Origin: Inia geoffrensis
Taxonomy: Eukaryota > Chordata > Mammalia > Artiodactyla > Iniidae
DNA: 64,000 nucleotides
Direction of reading: 5' to 3'
Assembly (NCBI GenBank): GCA_036417435.1
Contig: CM070899.1
Coordinates: 177,597,494-177,661,493 of the forward strand
Below the pieces are notes generated by a model. That model made no database searches. It had not been told where the DNA came from and saw only the letters and a list, made by a program, of their open reading frames with translations. Every line of letters starts with the position of its first letter. Positions within the stretch are counted from its first letter, which is position 1. Positions 11,241 to 23,296 of the stretch are shown in pieces. The position numbers and the translations under genes are program-made.

Positions 11241-13349
11241 GCTGTGAGATAGAGAGAGAGAAAACACTTCTGTTTGAATGTGCCAGTGTCCGTCTTGGCA
11301 GGGATTCAAGACCAGACTACACCCGCTTGAGTCCACCCATGGCTGAAAAAACAACAGCAAGAAAAGCTTCAAGGCTCCCTCTCTGATCCCGCTCATGAAT
11401 CCCACTCTTGTATCGGCAAATCATTTCCCAGCTCATACAAGCAAGCCTTTTATCAATGTTATCCACTGCAGGGGTCAAGTTTCCTAGCTCTGCCACTGGG
11501 GAGATTATTCCCACCTGCAACACAGCCAAGCTTCACCTTCCTGAAAAGGAAGACTTAATTTTATTTACTTGTGTTTTGTTTGCTGGCCAGTAATATCCTA
11601 CCTGGTAGGAGGGTGATGGTAGCTATTAATGCGTCATTAGGACAATCCATTTCTTTATTTGGCCTCCTCTTCTCTCTGGTCCTCACTCGAGCAATCGCCC
11701 TGCAAGATCTGTGGGTCTTATTGCAGTGGTCTTCAGATCTTTGAGGGTTTTTTCATCACTCCACCAGGAAACAAGGGTATGAGACTGCTGTTAGGAGAGT
11801 TATGTTGGTAATGAGCCCAAGTTGTTACTCTACTTGGCCAATAACTTCTGAGGACACCAGGGTGCACGTCTGTTTCAGGGACTGAGAATAAAAGGTGTTT
11901 CTGCAGATGGCAGCCTTGTGGGTGTATGTTCTAAAGGTCCCTAGAGAGAACTCTCTGTAACTCCTGGTACTGAGTCAGGGAAGCAGCAGTAGTAATTTGG
12001 AGAGATTTATCCTCCCCCAAATACTGTATATTCCATACTTTGGGCCCCAAAATTATCAAAAAAAGAATGACAACAAAATAAACATAACTAAAAGTTGCCA
12101 GATTATAACATACACTTTCTCAAGTCTATCTACCTATCCTCAGCTTTTACCATAACTAGGATGCATTTTCACTCTTATATAAGGCTAGCACTTAATACAT
12201 AAAGTGAATATTGCTTTTAGCAAGACTGTCATTCAGTTTGTGTCCTGGCCCAGTTTAGAGAGTGGCCTTAAAGGCAAGAAATATTATTAACTCTTCTCTT
12301 TCCAAACAATTCTAAAAGGATATCAATTTTTACATTAGAGGATATATTTCTAGTAGAGTGCAATTTGTATTATAAATAATCTAAATTATCCCAGATAGCT
12401 TGCTTCTCCATTTTCTTCCTTTTAGTATTTTAGGGAAATTGTTTGTTGACATGTTTCTTGTAAAATGGGCTAGGAAAAAAAAATTAGCTATGCAAGCCTG
12501 TTATTAACTGCTCTAAGAAAACACATGCAAAGAATATATCCAGGGGACCTAGAGGGGGTATTCAGTAATAGGAACTTCCTGGCCATTTTGCTGGAAAGTT
12601 TAGCTCTGCTAACAAGCATTTTTTAAGGTTTTATGATTTTTTTCTTTTCTTAAAAAAAAAAATGTTCCATGTGTTACTGTTGTCCAAAAGAACTAAAACA
12701 ACAAACTGCAATTTGCTCACTCAAATCACAATAACAGTCAAGGTCAAAATATAGTCACAGCTTGGAGAAAGCGGCAACCTGTGTTAATAGCAGACACTCC
12801 TGCAAGAACCCAGCTGACAGGACATCTCAGGAGGAGATGCTAGCAGAGGGCACACAGGATTGGCACGAGTTCCATGTTTTTTTTCTCAAATGGGTGTTAA
12901 TGGAGCTTTGTAATATGTTTATAGATTATTCATGAAATTCCCTAACAAGTTTAAATGCTGTAAAAAAAAATTTTTTTTTCATTAAAACTAGTTTTAAGTA
13001 TTTAAGTAATAGTTAATGACAACTGCCTGGGGCATCCATTCTTATGGAGATGGCTACACTGGAGGATGCTTAAATCCAGGATTTGAATGTGATTTGAAAA
13101 CGTTTGCAGAGTTTTCATTTGATTTTTTTGGTTACATAATATTATTCCTATGCCTGGGAGCTGATTTTCAGTTAAATTGAAGGGCTAGAGTCATCAGGAT
13201 TTTCTGAAACAATTCAATGATCCAAATATCCCCATGTAAATATTAGATTGAGCCGTATGAAATTGCCACCGTTAGGTCATTTTGCCTATAAAAATGACAG
13301 TTGCATAGTGTTTAGCCTAGTATTTTTCACTTGGAAAGCAGTCATATTG
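11241..13349. other. Unique non-coding stretch
   Basis: About 2.1 kb with no recognised repeat, gene or RNA. Low repeat density compared with neighbours means conserved non-coding sequence is possible, but nothing in the bases alone proves it. Confidence 0.4.
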
Positions 13350-13743
13350 TGCTTTTTTCCGTTCCAGTTTTATTGGAGATATAATTGACATACAGCACTG
13401 TATAAGTTTAAGGCGTACAGCATTTGATTTACGTACATCATGAGATGATGATCACAGTACATTTAGTGAACACCCAGCATCTCATATCAAAATACAAAAG
13501 AAAAGAAAAAGAAAACACATTTTTTCCTTGTGATGAGAACTCTTAGGATTTCCTCTCTTAACGACTTTCACTTATCACATACAGCAGTGTTCATTATATT
13601 AATCATATTATACATTACAGCCCTAATACTTGTTTATCTTATAACTGGAAGTTTGTACCTTTTGACCACCTTCATCCAATTCCCCCTCTCCCCGCCTCTG
13701 GTAACCACAAATCTGATCTCTTTTTCTATGAGTGTGTTTTTTG
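13350..13743 (-). mobile_element. L1 LINE 3' end
   Basis: Minus-strand L1 3' UTR: 'ttttattggagatataattg', 'gtataagtttaaggcgtac', 'cttataactggaagtttgta', 'ccgcctctggtaaccac'. It stops where a second similar L1 3' UTR begins in the same orientation. Confidence 0.8.
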
Positions 13744-14240
13744 AAGTGTAATTAACCTACAACACTATGTTAGTTCCTGGTGCACAACATAGTGATTCGA
13801 TATTTCTATACATTTCAAAAGGTTCACCATGATAAGTCTAGTTCCCATCTGTTACCGTACAAAGATATTATACTATTATTGACTGTATTCCCCACACTGT
13901 ACATTTTATCGCCATGACTCATTTATTTTGTGACTGGAAGGTTGTACCTCTTAATTTCCCTCATCTATTTCACTCACCACCCCCCAACCCTCTCCTCTGG
14001 CAACCAGCTGTTTGTTCTCTGTATCTACGATTCTGTTTCTGTTTAGTTTTGTTTGTGCATTTGTTTTTTAGATTCAACATATAAGTGAAATCTTATGATG
14101 TTTGTCTTTTTCTGTCTGACTTATTTCACTTAGCATAATACCCCCCAGGTCCATCCATGTTGCTGTAAGGCAAGAGCTCTTTCTTTTTATGGCTGAGTAA
14201 TGTTCCATTTTATTTATATATATACATAATTTTATACATA

Positions 14241-14244
<4 letters not shown>

Positions 14245-14271
<27 letters not shown>
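14245..14271. repeat. (AT)n inside L1
   Basis: Uninterrupted AT run of about 27 bp within the antisense L1. Confidence 0.9.
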
Positions 14272-14367
14272 CTCACATCTTCTTTATCCATTCATCTATC
14301 AACGAGTTTCCATATTTTGGTTATTGCGAATAATGCTGCAATGAACATAGGGATGCATGTACATTTT

Positions 14368-14717
14368 CTTTTTTTAAAAATTAATTAATTTATTTTTGAC
14401 TGTGTTGGGTTTTCGTTGCTGCGCACAGGCTTTCTCTAGCTGCGGCGAGCAGGGGCTACTCTTCGTTGTGGTGCACGGGCTTCTCATTGCGGTCGCTCCC
14501 CTTGTTGCGAGCACAGGCTCTAGACACGTGGGCTTCAGTAGTTGTGGCATGTGGGCTCAATAGTTGTGGCTCTCGGGCTCTAGAGCACAGGCTCAGTAGT
14601 TGTGGCGCACGGGCTTAGTTGCTCCGCAGCATGTGGGATCTTCCCCGACCAGGGCTCGAACACATGCCCCCTGCATTGGCAGGTGGATTCTTAACCACTG
14701 CGCCATCAGGGAAGCCT
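14368..14717 (-). mobile_element. CHR-type SINE, long form
   Basis: Minus-strand tRNA-Glu-derived SINE with the long body rich in 'cagtagttgtggc' units. Its head reads 'accactgcgccatcaggg' at the right edge. TSDs gcatgtacatttt (14355-14367) and gcatatacatttt (14718-14730) differ at one base. It is inserted in the L1 at 13744-14800 and is therefore younger than that L1. Confidence 0.93.
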
Positions 14718-14855
14718 GCATATACATTTTGAAATTAGTGTTTTTGTTTTCTTTGGAAAAATACCTAGAAGTGGAATTGCTGGATGTAACTATAGTCCAA
14801 CCAATGAGACTGAAGTGGTCTGTTGTACAGGACTTCAGGAAAACATCTTCAAAAA

Positions 14856-15275
14856 GAGAGGGCAAGAATTTGTGACAACATGGAAATAAGTCAGACAAAG
14901 GAGGACAAATGCTGTATGTTTTCACTTACATGTGGAATCTAAAAAGCAAAAAATATATGTACTAAATACAACAAAGACAGAAACAGACTCACAGATATAG
15001 AGAACAAACTAGTGGTTACCAAAAGGAAGAGCAATGGGGGAGGGGCAAAATAGCTGAAGGAAATTGTTTTGTACAAACCACCAGTTATAAGATACATAAG
15101 TCACAGGGATACAATGTACAGCACAGGGAATATAGTCAATATTTTACAATAACTTTGTATGGTGTGTCATCTATAAAAACGTTGATTTACTATGTTGAAC
15201 ACCTGAAACTAATGTACTATTGTAGGTCAACTATAATTCAGTAAATTAAAAAGTAAAAATTAATTAATTAAAAGA
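14856..15275 (+). mobile_element. L1 LINE 3' end, facing the previous L1
   Basis: Plus-strand L1 3' end: 'cttacatgtggaatctaaaa', 'agaaacagactcacagata', 'aactagtggttaccaaaag', 'acctgaaactaatgtac', then an A-rich end. It is 5'-truncated and has its own 3' end, so with the minus-strand L1 to the left it forms a head-to-head pair rather than one inverted copy. Confidence 0.82.
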
Positions 15276-16732
15276 GGCTGCACAAACATCTTTCTCCCTT
15301 TCTCCTCCCTAGAATGCAGATTTAGCAGATGGCACTCCAGCAGCCATTTTGTTCCAGGAGGTGACTTGGAGTCTGAAAGCCAGCTCTCGGATACTAGGTT
15401 ATAAAGATAAAAGAGAACTGGGTCCCTGAGTATGTGTCTCTCCCATTCAAGCCCTGAAATGCCTGTGAGCTGACTTCTTTTATATGACAGAATAAAACCC
15501 ATGTGTGTTTACACTTCAGTCATGGGGGTGGGGAAACTTACTTACCTTCAGCTGAATAATAAGCCAGGAAAAAGGTTCTCATTGAATATCTCAGCTTGTC
15601 TCGCCTTTCTGTTATCAAGAGCCTATGCCAGATGAACAACGGGATACATCTCAATGTGCTCTGATCAGTTCACATATTTTTCTGCCTAAATGCACAGGGT
15701 AGAACCACATCCTCTTGCAAAGCCCCCATCAGCTATTTCATAGCCCATATAAATGTATATAGTATATCTTGGAATGTCTTGGTACACCAAATCTCCTAGC
15801 AATCAGAATTTTTTTCCTGATAAAAGGCCCTTGCACTCACAGAAGGGATGAAGAATATTGCTTAGTGTTGCGAAGGGGCAGAGTAGCCTGACAAGGTGCT
15901 GGCTGTGATATCGTTGATAAGTTCCTTCCTGTTAGTTGTGGAACTGATAAAAGTGGAAGAGAAAAAAATAAATGAAAAATTCATGGTTTGATCACATTAC
16001 TCTGTGACGTGGTTGGTGACTCAATGGAGTTGCTCACACAAAAGCAGGTCTGGGGGTGCACCTAGGAGAGGGTTCAGAACACTCAGCAGGAATCCTATGT
16101 CAAGGCAGGGAAGAGGGGGTAGAGAAAGATGCTGTGGGAATTAGCAGCCAGGAAGGTTCTGGAAGCCTCCAGATGTCACATTTGACCTCTTACCCTAAGG
16201 CAGACTATTTTACTTTATCCACTAGTTGTGAGCAACTGTGTAACCATAGGGATTGTTTATAACAGAAGGAAACCACACATCTTCATAAAAATACTAACCT
16301 TGATTGAGGCAGGGACAGAAATGCTAGGATTACCTCAGAGCCAAAATTATTTAGGTGGCAAAAATCAGATAAAACCACCTGATAATCATGTTAGTAACTA
16401 GAATTCAATGACTGAAGGGCCCCTGAGCTTAAAAAGACATCGTAGGCTGGATAGTAAATAAGAGCTAGAGGGAGTCGAAAAAATGTGGCACTTTTAAGTT
16501 TTAAAAGATGTTAGCAAAATACATCTTAGAATTTACTACCCTGAAAGCCTAGCTTAAATCTGTTGTGAAACAGTTGAACAAATATTAAGAGAAAAGAGAC
16601 CTTTAAGCCAACTAAAGGTTAGAAAAACCTGGAGTTAGAAATCATGTTTTTTACTAACTCGGTTGCTTTTTCATGGAATGATAAAATTAATGGATAAGGT
16701 GAATGCAATAGACATAATATACCTGAACTTCC
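15276..16732. other. No gene or repeat recognised
   Basis: About 1.45 kb of unique-looking DNA between L1 and a CHR SINE. Frames of up to 80 codons have no recognisable domain. Confidence 0.4.
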
Positions 16733-16747
16733 AAAAAGCAGTTATTG

Positions 16748-17165
16748 TGGGCTTCCCTGGTGGCGCAGTGGTTAAGAATTCGCCTGCCAATTCAGGGGAC
16801 ACGGGTTCGAGCCCTGTTCCGGGAAGATCCCACATGCCGCGGAGCAACTAAGTGTGTGCACCACAACTACTGAGCCTGCGCTCTAGAGCCTGCGAGCCAC
16901 AACTACTGAAGCCTGAGCTCTAGAGCCCGTGAGTCACAACTACTGAGCCCATGAGTCACAACTACTGAGCCCGTGAGCCACAACTACTGAAGCCCGTGCG
17001 CCTAGAGCCCGTGCTCCGCAACAAGAGAAGCCACCGCAGCGAGAAGCCTGCGCACACAACGAAGAGTAGCCCCTGCTCGCCGCAACTAGAGAAAGCCCAT
17101 GCACAGCAACAAAGACCCAATGCAGCCAGAAGTAAATAAATAAAATAAATAACTTTTTTTTAAAA
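16748..17165 (+). mobile_element. CHR-type SINE, long form with internal tandem units
   Basis: The tRNA-Glu head and B box are followed by an unusually long body. The motif cacaactactga recurs at 16862, 16898, 16935, 16957 and 16979, the last three exactly 22 bp apart. The 15-bp TSD aaaaagcagttattg flanks the element at 16733-16747 and 17166-17180. At 418 bp it is longer than the other long-form copies in this window (287-402 bp). Confidence 0.95.
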
Positions 17166-17180
17166 AAAAAGCAGTTATTG

Positions 17181-18964
17181 CCATGTCACTGAATTTTCCT
17201 GGATAAGTCAACTCAGACTTGCCAAGATCTAAATATGTTCCCTGGATTAAAAAGTAGATAGAAATCTTGGTAACATCTAATAATGATGATGGGGGCAGAG
17301 GCAGGGTGGTTGAAAAAGCAAAGAGCTCCCAAAACTGTCTGTAGCTTGCCTTTTACTTTATTCATCACTCTTTTCCTTAAAGATCAGAGAAATGGGATCA
17401 ACACTATGAATAAAACAAAAAAAAAAACCCACATGCCACTATGGCTGTTTAATTTATTTAATGTCACAAATGGAAAGAAACATAGTAACTCTTTTGTCGA
17501 CCTTCCCAGTAGCCTTTGTAATTTTTCATTGTGATAATTACCTTGCTTTATGTAGCTAGTTGAGTTCATTAACTTTTCAGTTGAATTGTGGTCTTTTTTT
17601 TTTTTAAACACTGTAGAGTTCACTGGGTATATTACTGGGCAGTATTTACATTGATCCACAGCTTTATGGTCTCTGGATGCTTCCCACTTTCTGTCAGTAA
17701 TTCTCTGTGTGCCCGAGAAAACCAGCCAAAAGGAGAATAGATGGAATTGGGTGATGGAGTGGAAAGTAAGCTAAAGGGGATCTGAAATGAACAGAAATCC
17801 AGATGGACATTCAGGGGGAAATGAAGAATGTCGAAAAGGAGAGAAAGAAAGCTTAACAGTTAAAGGATGAATGGAATGCTGGATCCAGAAATAAATATAA
17901 AAAGAAACAGAATAAAAAGAAAATGATGAAAGATGAAGCTATGATAGAGGGTTTAGAACAATAGAGGATTTGGTTTGAGAACAGTTTGGAATTGGGGGTT
18001 ATTGAAATAAAAATTCCATTTGATTGCAGCTGACAATTCATATGTTTTTTTTTTTCATTCATCATTTTTTTACATACCCGTCAAGTGCAGAATGGCTCTG
18101 GTATAACTGTGGTTGAAAACCGGACTATGGGACAGTCTTACAGACTTGAGTTTGTACAAGAGAATTGTAGTTCATAATTTTCCTTCTCAATATTGGTAAA
18201 TCAGTTAATCTCTGTCTTCATATGAAGATGGACTAGTTGTATATTTGTATCCATCATAAAAAAGTGAAGTCTCCGCACAGATGTTCAGAGCTCTCCTTTC
18301 TCCATATGTAAAGTAGGATGATCTGTGATTTTATTCATTTTGGGGGAAAATAGTTGCTCCTTCAACTTTAAAGAATTAGATCCCATTGAATGAGAAGAAT
18401 AGCATCTAAAATAGCTTAAATTGTTTTTTGTTTTGGAAATGCAAAAAGTCATCACACTGTACATGAGTGAAGTGGTATTAGTTTCAATGACTGTGTCCGA
18501 CATTTTTCTGCTCTGCACAAACACTTGTCCTTTGCTGATGGTCCTTTGGAAATCTCCCCTGGGCAGAACAAAATCAGAGGGGTGCATTCATGGAGGAAAA
18601 AATTTAGATGAGGGGGTTGGTAGTTTTGAGGGTTTATTTGGGGTCAATTATGGACATTTCCCTGTAACTTTAAGATTTTCTGACCACAAATGCGTTGGAA
18701 GAAAGCCAGGCATTAACTATGTATACAGAGTGGTAGGTACCTATACGCATACTATGAGTGTTAGGTTGTGTCTGAAGGTAAAACAAACTGCAGTGTCTTT
18801 CTCTTCCTTCCACACCAGTATGCTTACCTGTAAGTCCTTCTAACCTCATGTGTCTGTAGCTGTTTGGTTCAGCTGGCCGGGAACAAATAGCCATGAGGCC
18901 AAGATGTTTGACTTCTCTGTAGGCCAGATAGCCTTATTTTGTTCCATAGGCTGCAATCTGTACC
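17181..18964. other. No gene recognised
   Basis: About 1.8 kb of AT-rich unique-looking sequence. Open frames at 18285-18587 (minus) and 18421-18843 (plus, 140 codons) overlap each other and show no motif. Confidence 0.4.
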
Positions 18965-19415
18965 TTGGTGGAGTGGGTTGAATAGTGTCCCCACAAAATA
19001 CATCTCCCAGATCCTCAGAATGTGGCCTTGCGTGGAAATAGGGTCTTTGCCGAGGTTATTAAGTGACAATGAGGTCATAGTGGATTAGGGTTGGACCTGA
19101 ATCCAATAACGAGTATCCTTATAAGAAGACATGAGAACACTAAAAGATTAGAGAGGAGAAAGCCATGTGCAGACCCAGGAGGCAGAGGTTAGAATAAAGA
19201 ATGCCAAGGAATGCCAAGGCTTGCCAGCAACCACCAGAAGCTAGCAGCGAGGCATAGAACAGGCCCTCCCTCAGAGCCCCCAGAAGGGATTGATTCAGCC
19301 TCACCTTGATCTGCGACTTCTGCACTCCAGAACCGTGAGAGAATAAAGTCCTCTTGTATTAAGGCACCGAGTTGGTGGTATCTTGTTGTGGCAGCCACAG
19401 GTCACCGAAACACCT
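18965..19415 (+). mobile_element. MLT1-type MaLR LTR
   Basis: Landmarks in order: 'tgaatagtgtccccacaaaa', 'gaatgtggccttgcgtgg', 'aaatagggtctttgc', 'atccttataagaagacat', 'ctccagaaccgtgagagaat' and the terminal region 'taaggcaccgagttggtggt' with 'tcttgttgtggcagcc'. This is the expected order for an ancient ERVL-MaLR LTR. No internal sequence is present, so it is probably a solo LTR. Three overlapping frames inside it are spurious. Confidence 0.85.
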
Positions 19416-19827
19416 GGACGGACAGCTCTTTCACGTTCTACCTGTCACAATGGCATCCCAGTGAGACTGTAGACAGGTATACTTTCTAGGTCCACCAGTG
19501 GGAGTCAACAGTCTACCAGTCAGGAAAACAATGCATCTTCACAATGAAAGGGTGTAACTAATGTGCCCTCGTCCATCCCTGCCAAACAGCAGCTCAGGTT
19601 CTCTGCCTCAGAAACACCACGTCCAGCCAAACAGCGAATCTCAACATGACTGCTAAATTCTAACATCTCTCCAGTACAAGGTCTGATGATAAAACACTGA
19701 GAAAGCTCTTTCAGAAGCCAGGCTTTTCCTCCAGGTGTGTCCTTAATGAGGGATTCGTATGGTTGAAGATAATGAAATCCGCTCTATTTTAAACAAAAAG
19801 GAAATTTTGCTCAAAAAATTGTTGGAT
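19416..19827. other. No gene or repeat recognised
   Basis: Unique-looking 0.4 kb between the MLT1 LTR and a CHR SINE. Confidence 0.4.
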
Positions 19828-20034
19828 GGCTTCCCTGGTGGCGCAGTGGTTGAGAGTCTGCCTGCCGATGCAGGGGACACGAGTTCGTGCCCCGGTCCGG
19901 GAAGATCCCACATGCCACGGAGCGGCTGGGCCCGTGAGCCATGGCCGCTGAGCCTGCGCGTCCGGAGCCTGTGCTCCACAACAGGAGAGGCCACAACAGT
20001 GAGAGGCCCAGGGACCGCAAAATAAAAAAAAAGA
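19828..20034 (+). mobile_element. CHR-type SINE, short form
   Basis: Complete short-form CHR SINE with A box tggcgcagtgg and a B-box-like gttcgtgcccc, ending in an A-rich tail. I could not find a convincing TSD, so the flanks may have been altered after insertion. The 152-codon minus-strand frame overlapping it is an artefact of the SINE. Confidence 0.92.
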
Positions 20035-20035
20035 A

Positions 20036-20494
20036 TCGAGACAGCAACAAAAAGCATTAAACCAAGTGTGGGCCCCTCTAGACGTGGGCCCTGTGTGACT
20101 GCTCTGGTCACAGCCCAGGATGCTGGCCCCAACTCTCGCCATATTGGCCTGCTAATCGCACCTGCAAAACAGATGCTTCCTGCACCATTGCTCCTCCCCA
20201 CCTACATCAGGACCAAATCCACGTCTGTAAGAGCACAGAAGCCTGCAGAACCCTGGCTGCAAGGGCATCTGAGAAAAACATCCTTTCTGGCGGTGCAGTC
20301 TCTTCCCCAGAGGAAGCACTCTAGGAGGAGCTGGGAAAGACGCTGGGCTGCTCTGCTTATCTACCCAAATGCACAAACTCCAGAAGCAAAGATGCCTTTT
20401 GCGGAGCGATGTCTTCTCCCTCTGTTGTTTCAAGACCCATCCTGCTCTGTTGTGGCTTTTCACTCAGGACACCTGACGCACAGCTGACCGAATG
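20036..20494. other. No gene recognised
   Basis: Moderately GC-rich unique sequence with long frames on both strands (plus 20068-20487, minus 20152-20463). Simultaneous openness on both strands and the lack of motifs argue against coding. Confidence 0.4.
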
Positions 20495-20650
20495 CCATGC
20501 ATGCCTTCTCTGTGGGAGGCATGTGTTGGGTGCTGGAGATGCCGTGGTGATGAAAGAAGATGAGGTCCCTGCTCACTGGAGTTTCCCTCAAGTGGGTGGA
20601 AATGAAAAATTAACTCCTGAACAACCAAGTGGGATGATGTCAGGTGACTA
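20495..20650 (+). repeat. Ancient mammalian-wide repeat remnant (L2/MIR-like)
   Basis: 'tgggtgctggagatgccgtgg...gatgaggtccctgctcactggag' follows the widespread 'ggtgctggggatacag...tccctgccctcatggag' order. Family assignment is uncertain. Confidence 0.4.
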
Positions 20651-20739
20651 TTTCTGGGGGGCAGAGTTGCTATATTCCAAAAGCCATTCTCTCCCCTCGA
20701 GCATCAATGGTACCATTTTATCCCAGCCAACACCATCTC

Positions 20740-21345
20740 TTAGCTGATCTCCTCATTTTCACTCTTACCTCCCTCCAATCCATCCACCACGGCACGGCTA
20801 GGCAAATCCTTTTGAAAGCCTAAATCAGGCCATGGACATTCCCTTGCTTAAATCCTCCCCCTAGTTTTGGCCTGCCCTTGGAAAAAGTCCATACCTCCTC
20901 ATGAGTCCTACAAGACCACATGCTAGCTGGTCCCTGCCTGTCTCTAACCATCCCCCACTTGCCCACTATGCCGCACCAGCATCCTTTCTACTTTTGGGGA
21001 CACGCCAAGTTCCTTCTGACCTCTGTCTTTGAACTTACAGATCTTATAGTTCACGGGACACGGCAATCCTTCTCAGCTGTGGCATTCAGCTGACGGGTCA
21101 CCTTCTCAGAAAGGTTATCTCTGGCCACCTACCTCGGGCAGAATCTTCACCCCACCCCACAGTTATGCTACAGCATGTTTCTCCCCAAGCATATCACTGT
21201 CGGAAATTACCCTGTTTATCTGTTTCTGGGTTTCCCCTTCCTCTCCATGAGGTCAGAGACCCTACCTTTGTGATTCAGTCCTTCACCCCAAGCTCAGCAC
21301 AGTGCCTGGCACATAGTAGCAGCTCTAGAAATATTTTTTAATGGG
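20740..21345 (+). repeat. L2 LINE 3' region
   Basis: Decayed L2 with 'aggcaaatccttttgaaagcc', 'ctgacgggtcaccttctcag', 'aaaggttatctctggcc', 'ctccatgaggtcagagacc' and the terminal 'cagtgcctggcacatagtag'. The order is collinear with an L2 3' end and is non-coding now. Confidence 0.8.
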
Positions 21346-22433
21346 CTGACTTTCTGACAGATGGATGAGTGGAAACACAGCTACGCTCACGGGGCCTAGA
21401 AAGTTGGATCAGTGCTCCTTATTTAAGGAGAAGGAGTTAAACTTAAAACCTGAGCAAGATTTGGGGTGGCTGGAGAGTTTGGGAAAATTGAAGCAGAGAT
21501 TTCAAAGTGACAGGCCGTAATCAAATCATGCAAGTCAGCTAATCTGGAAAAACTGCAGGCTGGCTTCGGGGTGAAAAGGCCAGGCCAACAACTGTCCAGT
21601 AGGACGGATGATCTCACACTTGTTCATGGGTTGTTCTGAGGTTATTTTCTTCCTGTTCACGTGGTGCGCGTTGTCACAGTGAAACCACTTGCTCACTGGA
21701 AACAGACGGCCTGTTCTTCTCCGGTGGCTCCAGTGGCCCCTGTAGCACTGGAGCATCCCCCTGCTTCTTATACAAAGCCCCCTAAGGACAGAGGGACTAA
21801 GTGCTGGAAAGGCCCAGCTACCGTGCTTGAGGGTTTTCTCTTCAGGTTGATTTCCCAGCTTTCTGCCCAGCCCCAGATTAGGGCAGACAACTGTCCAGAT
21901 TCCTTGGGGCTGAGGAGGTCCCCGGATGGCAGGACCCTCCATTTTAGATCTAGGAAAGTCCAAATTGGGACAACGGAGTCACCCTTCCACCAGGCCCCCG
22001 CAGGAAGGTGTCCAGCGTCCTTATGTTTTTCCTCCAGGTCTTAGTCCTGGCCACTTGCCGCAGCCACTTCCCGCCCCACATCCTGACCTGTGATTAATGT
22101 TCATTGTTCTTCCCTCCACCTACGGCTTTGCTGTGCTTCTCACTCTCAGCCCTGCTTCCTCGGCTTCTCTCCTTGATGGTGTCCGGATTCTGCCTCCAAG
22201 TGTGTCATCCTACACCGCCCGTACCTGGTCTGATCCATTTCGTCCCCCGGGAGCTCGGGGTTTCACCTCCTCCTTGTAACCCCAAGAAGCCCTCCTGCCA
22301 CATCTACTCTGGGAGGAGTGGGAGAACGTTTAGGGACATTCCTTAAATACAATTATAATGATACCTCTGCCGATACAACTCAGGGGAAAATAATGCCTCA
22401 GTATTCATAGGAGTGACCCTCTGTCATATTGAA
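21346..22433. other. No gene recognised
   Basis: About 1.1 kb. Frames on opposite strands (minus 21535-21963 of 142 codons; plus 21661-22044 of 127 codons) overlap and neither shows a family motif. GC content is somewhat higher than in the neighbours. Confidence 0.4.
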
Positions 22434-22670
22434 GATGGGTCTGCGAGCTTTTTCTGTAAAGCTCGCAGTAATCTTTTCGGCTAGACAGTAATCTTTTAGG
22501 TTGTGTGGGCCATACGGTCTCTTATAACTACCGAGCTTTGCCACTGTGGCATGAAAGCAGCCAAAACGGTATGTGAACAAATGGGCCTGGCTGTTACAAT
22601 AAAACTTTATTTACAAATACTGGCAGTGAGCCTGATTCAGCCCCTGGGCCATAGTTTGTGGATCTCTTAG
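22434..22670 (+). mobile_element. hAT-Charlie non-autonomous DNA transposon
   Basis: Recognised from 'ctttttctgtaaag', 'gtgtgggccatacggtctct', 'tgccactgtggcatgaaagc', 'aataaaactttatttaca' and 'gggccatagtttgtgga', the order of a MER58/MER33-type Charlie element. I cannot separate those subfamilies by eye. Near the left end, 22441-22468 forms a perfect 11-bp-stem hairpin with a 6-nt loop, followed by a 12-bp direct repeat. The family sequence as I recall it has neither. Confidence 0.75.
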
Positions 22671-23282
22671 GTAGAACATGCTTCCAGATAATTAAAATAT
22701 TTTTTTTCTTAAGTCCACAGAAGCTTTCTTTGTCCCCACCACACAGATAGGCCATAGCTCCACGTACACCTTACACACCTTCTTCTGTATTCCTGTCTTT
22801 ACCTCCTTTAATCATTCATGCCATCACTCAGCTGGGCTTATGGAAACATCTGCCCCACAAGGTAAATTCTTGCACAACGACATTGACATGGAAAGAAAGA
22901 TCACGTGGAACTTACTTTTAGAGGATGTTTAACGCCAGTTTGTAATATAAAAGCTGGATATGGAGTCTGAGCCAAAAACTAGGATAATGGAGATTAATAC
23001 CTAGTTGATGCTTTGTCAATGGGATTGCTAGATTAATAGGGTAAAACTCCTCTGATGAGGAGGATAACCGTCACCCCAAATAGTGGCTTTAAAGGGAGGT
23101 TTTGAGATGTTCGCTGTTTCTGGTTTTGTTTTTCAAACTAAAGAGTATTAATCTGTGGGATCAGGGGGCAGGCCTCTGTGGGCGTGAGTGGCTTACTAGA
23201 GCGCTGCTTTCATTATATGTGCAATTTAATATTCCTGAGCCAACCAGCATCTTCGTAACATATTTTGAGATGTGCTGTCCTT
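22671..23282. other. No gene or repeat recognised
   Basis: AT-rich unique-looking sequence up to the first copy of the L1 target sequence. Confidence 0.4.
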
Positions 23283-23296
23283 AGAAGTATACTTTC

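Larger units (their letters stand above)
13744..14800 (-). mobile_element. Second L1 LINE 3' end, carrying a CHR SINE
   Basis: A repeat of the 3' UTR order ('gtgtaattaacctacaac', 'gtgactggaaggttgtac', 'tctcctctggcaaccag') followed by the upstream L1 segment 'ggctgagtaatgttcc' and 'ataatgctgcaatgaacat', all antisense. It is interrupted at 14368-14717 by a SINE and resumes as 'acctagaagtggaattgctg'. The duplicated 3' UTR landmarks show that two L1 copies lie in tandem. Confidence 0.82.

Noticed and set aside
19743..20201. 152-codon minus frame
   Set aside because: More than half is antisense CHR SINE. The same peptide-like strings recur at every CHR copy in the window.
21535..22044. Overlapping 142- and 127-codon frames on opposite strands
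   Set aside because: Both strands being open with no motif in either is expected where CpG-poor, stop-poor composition occurs by chance.
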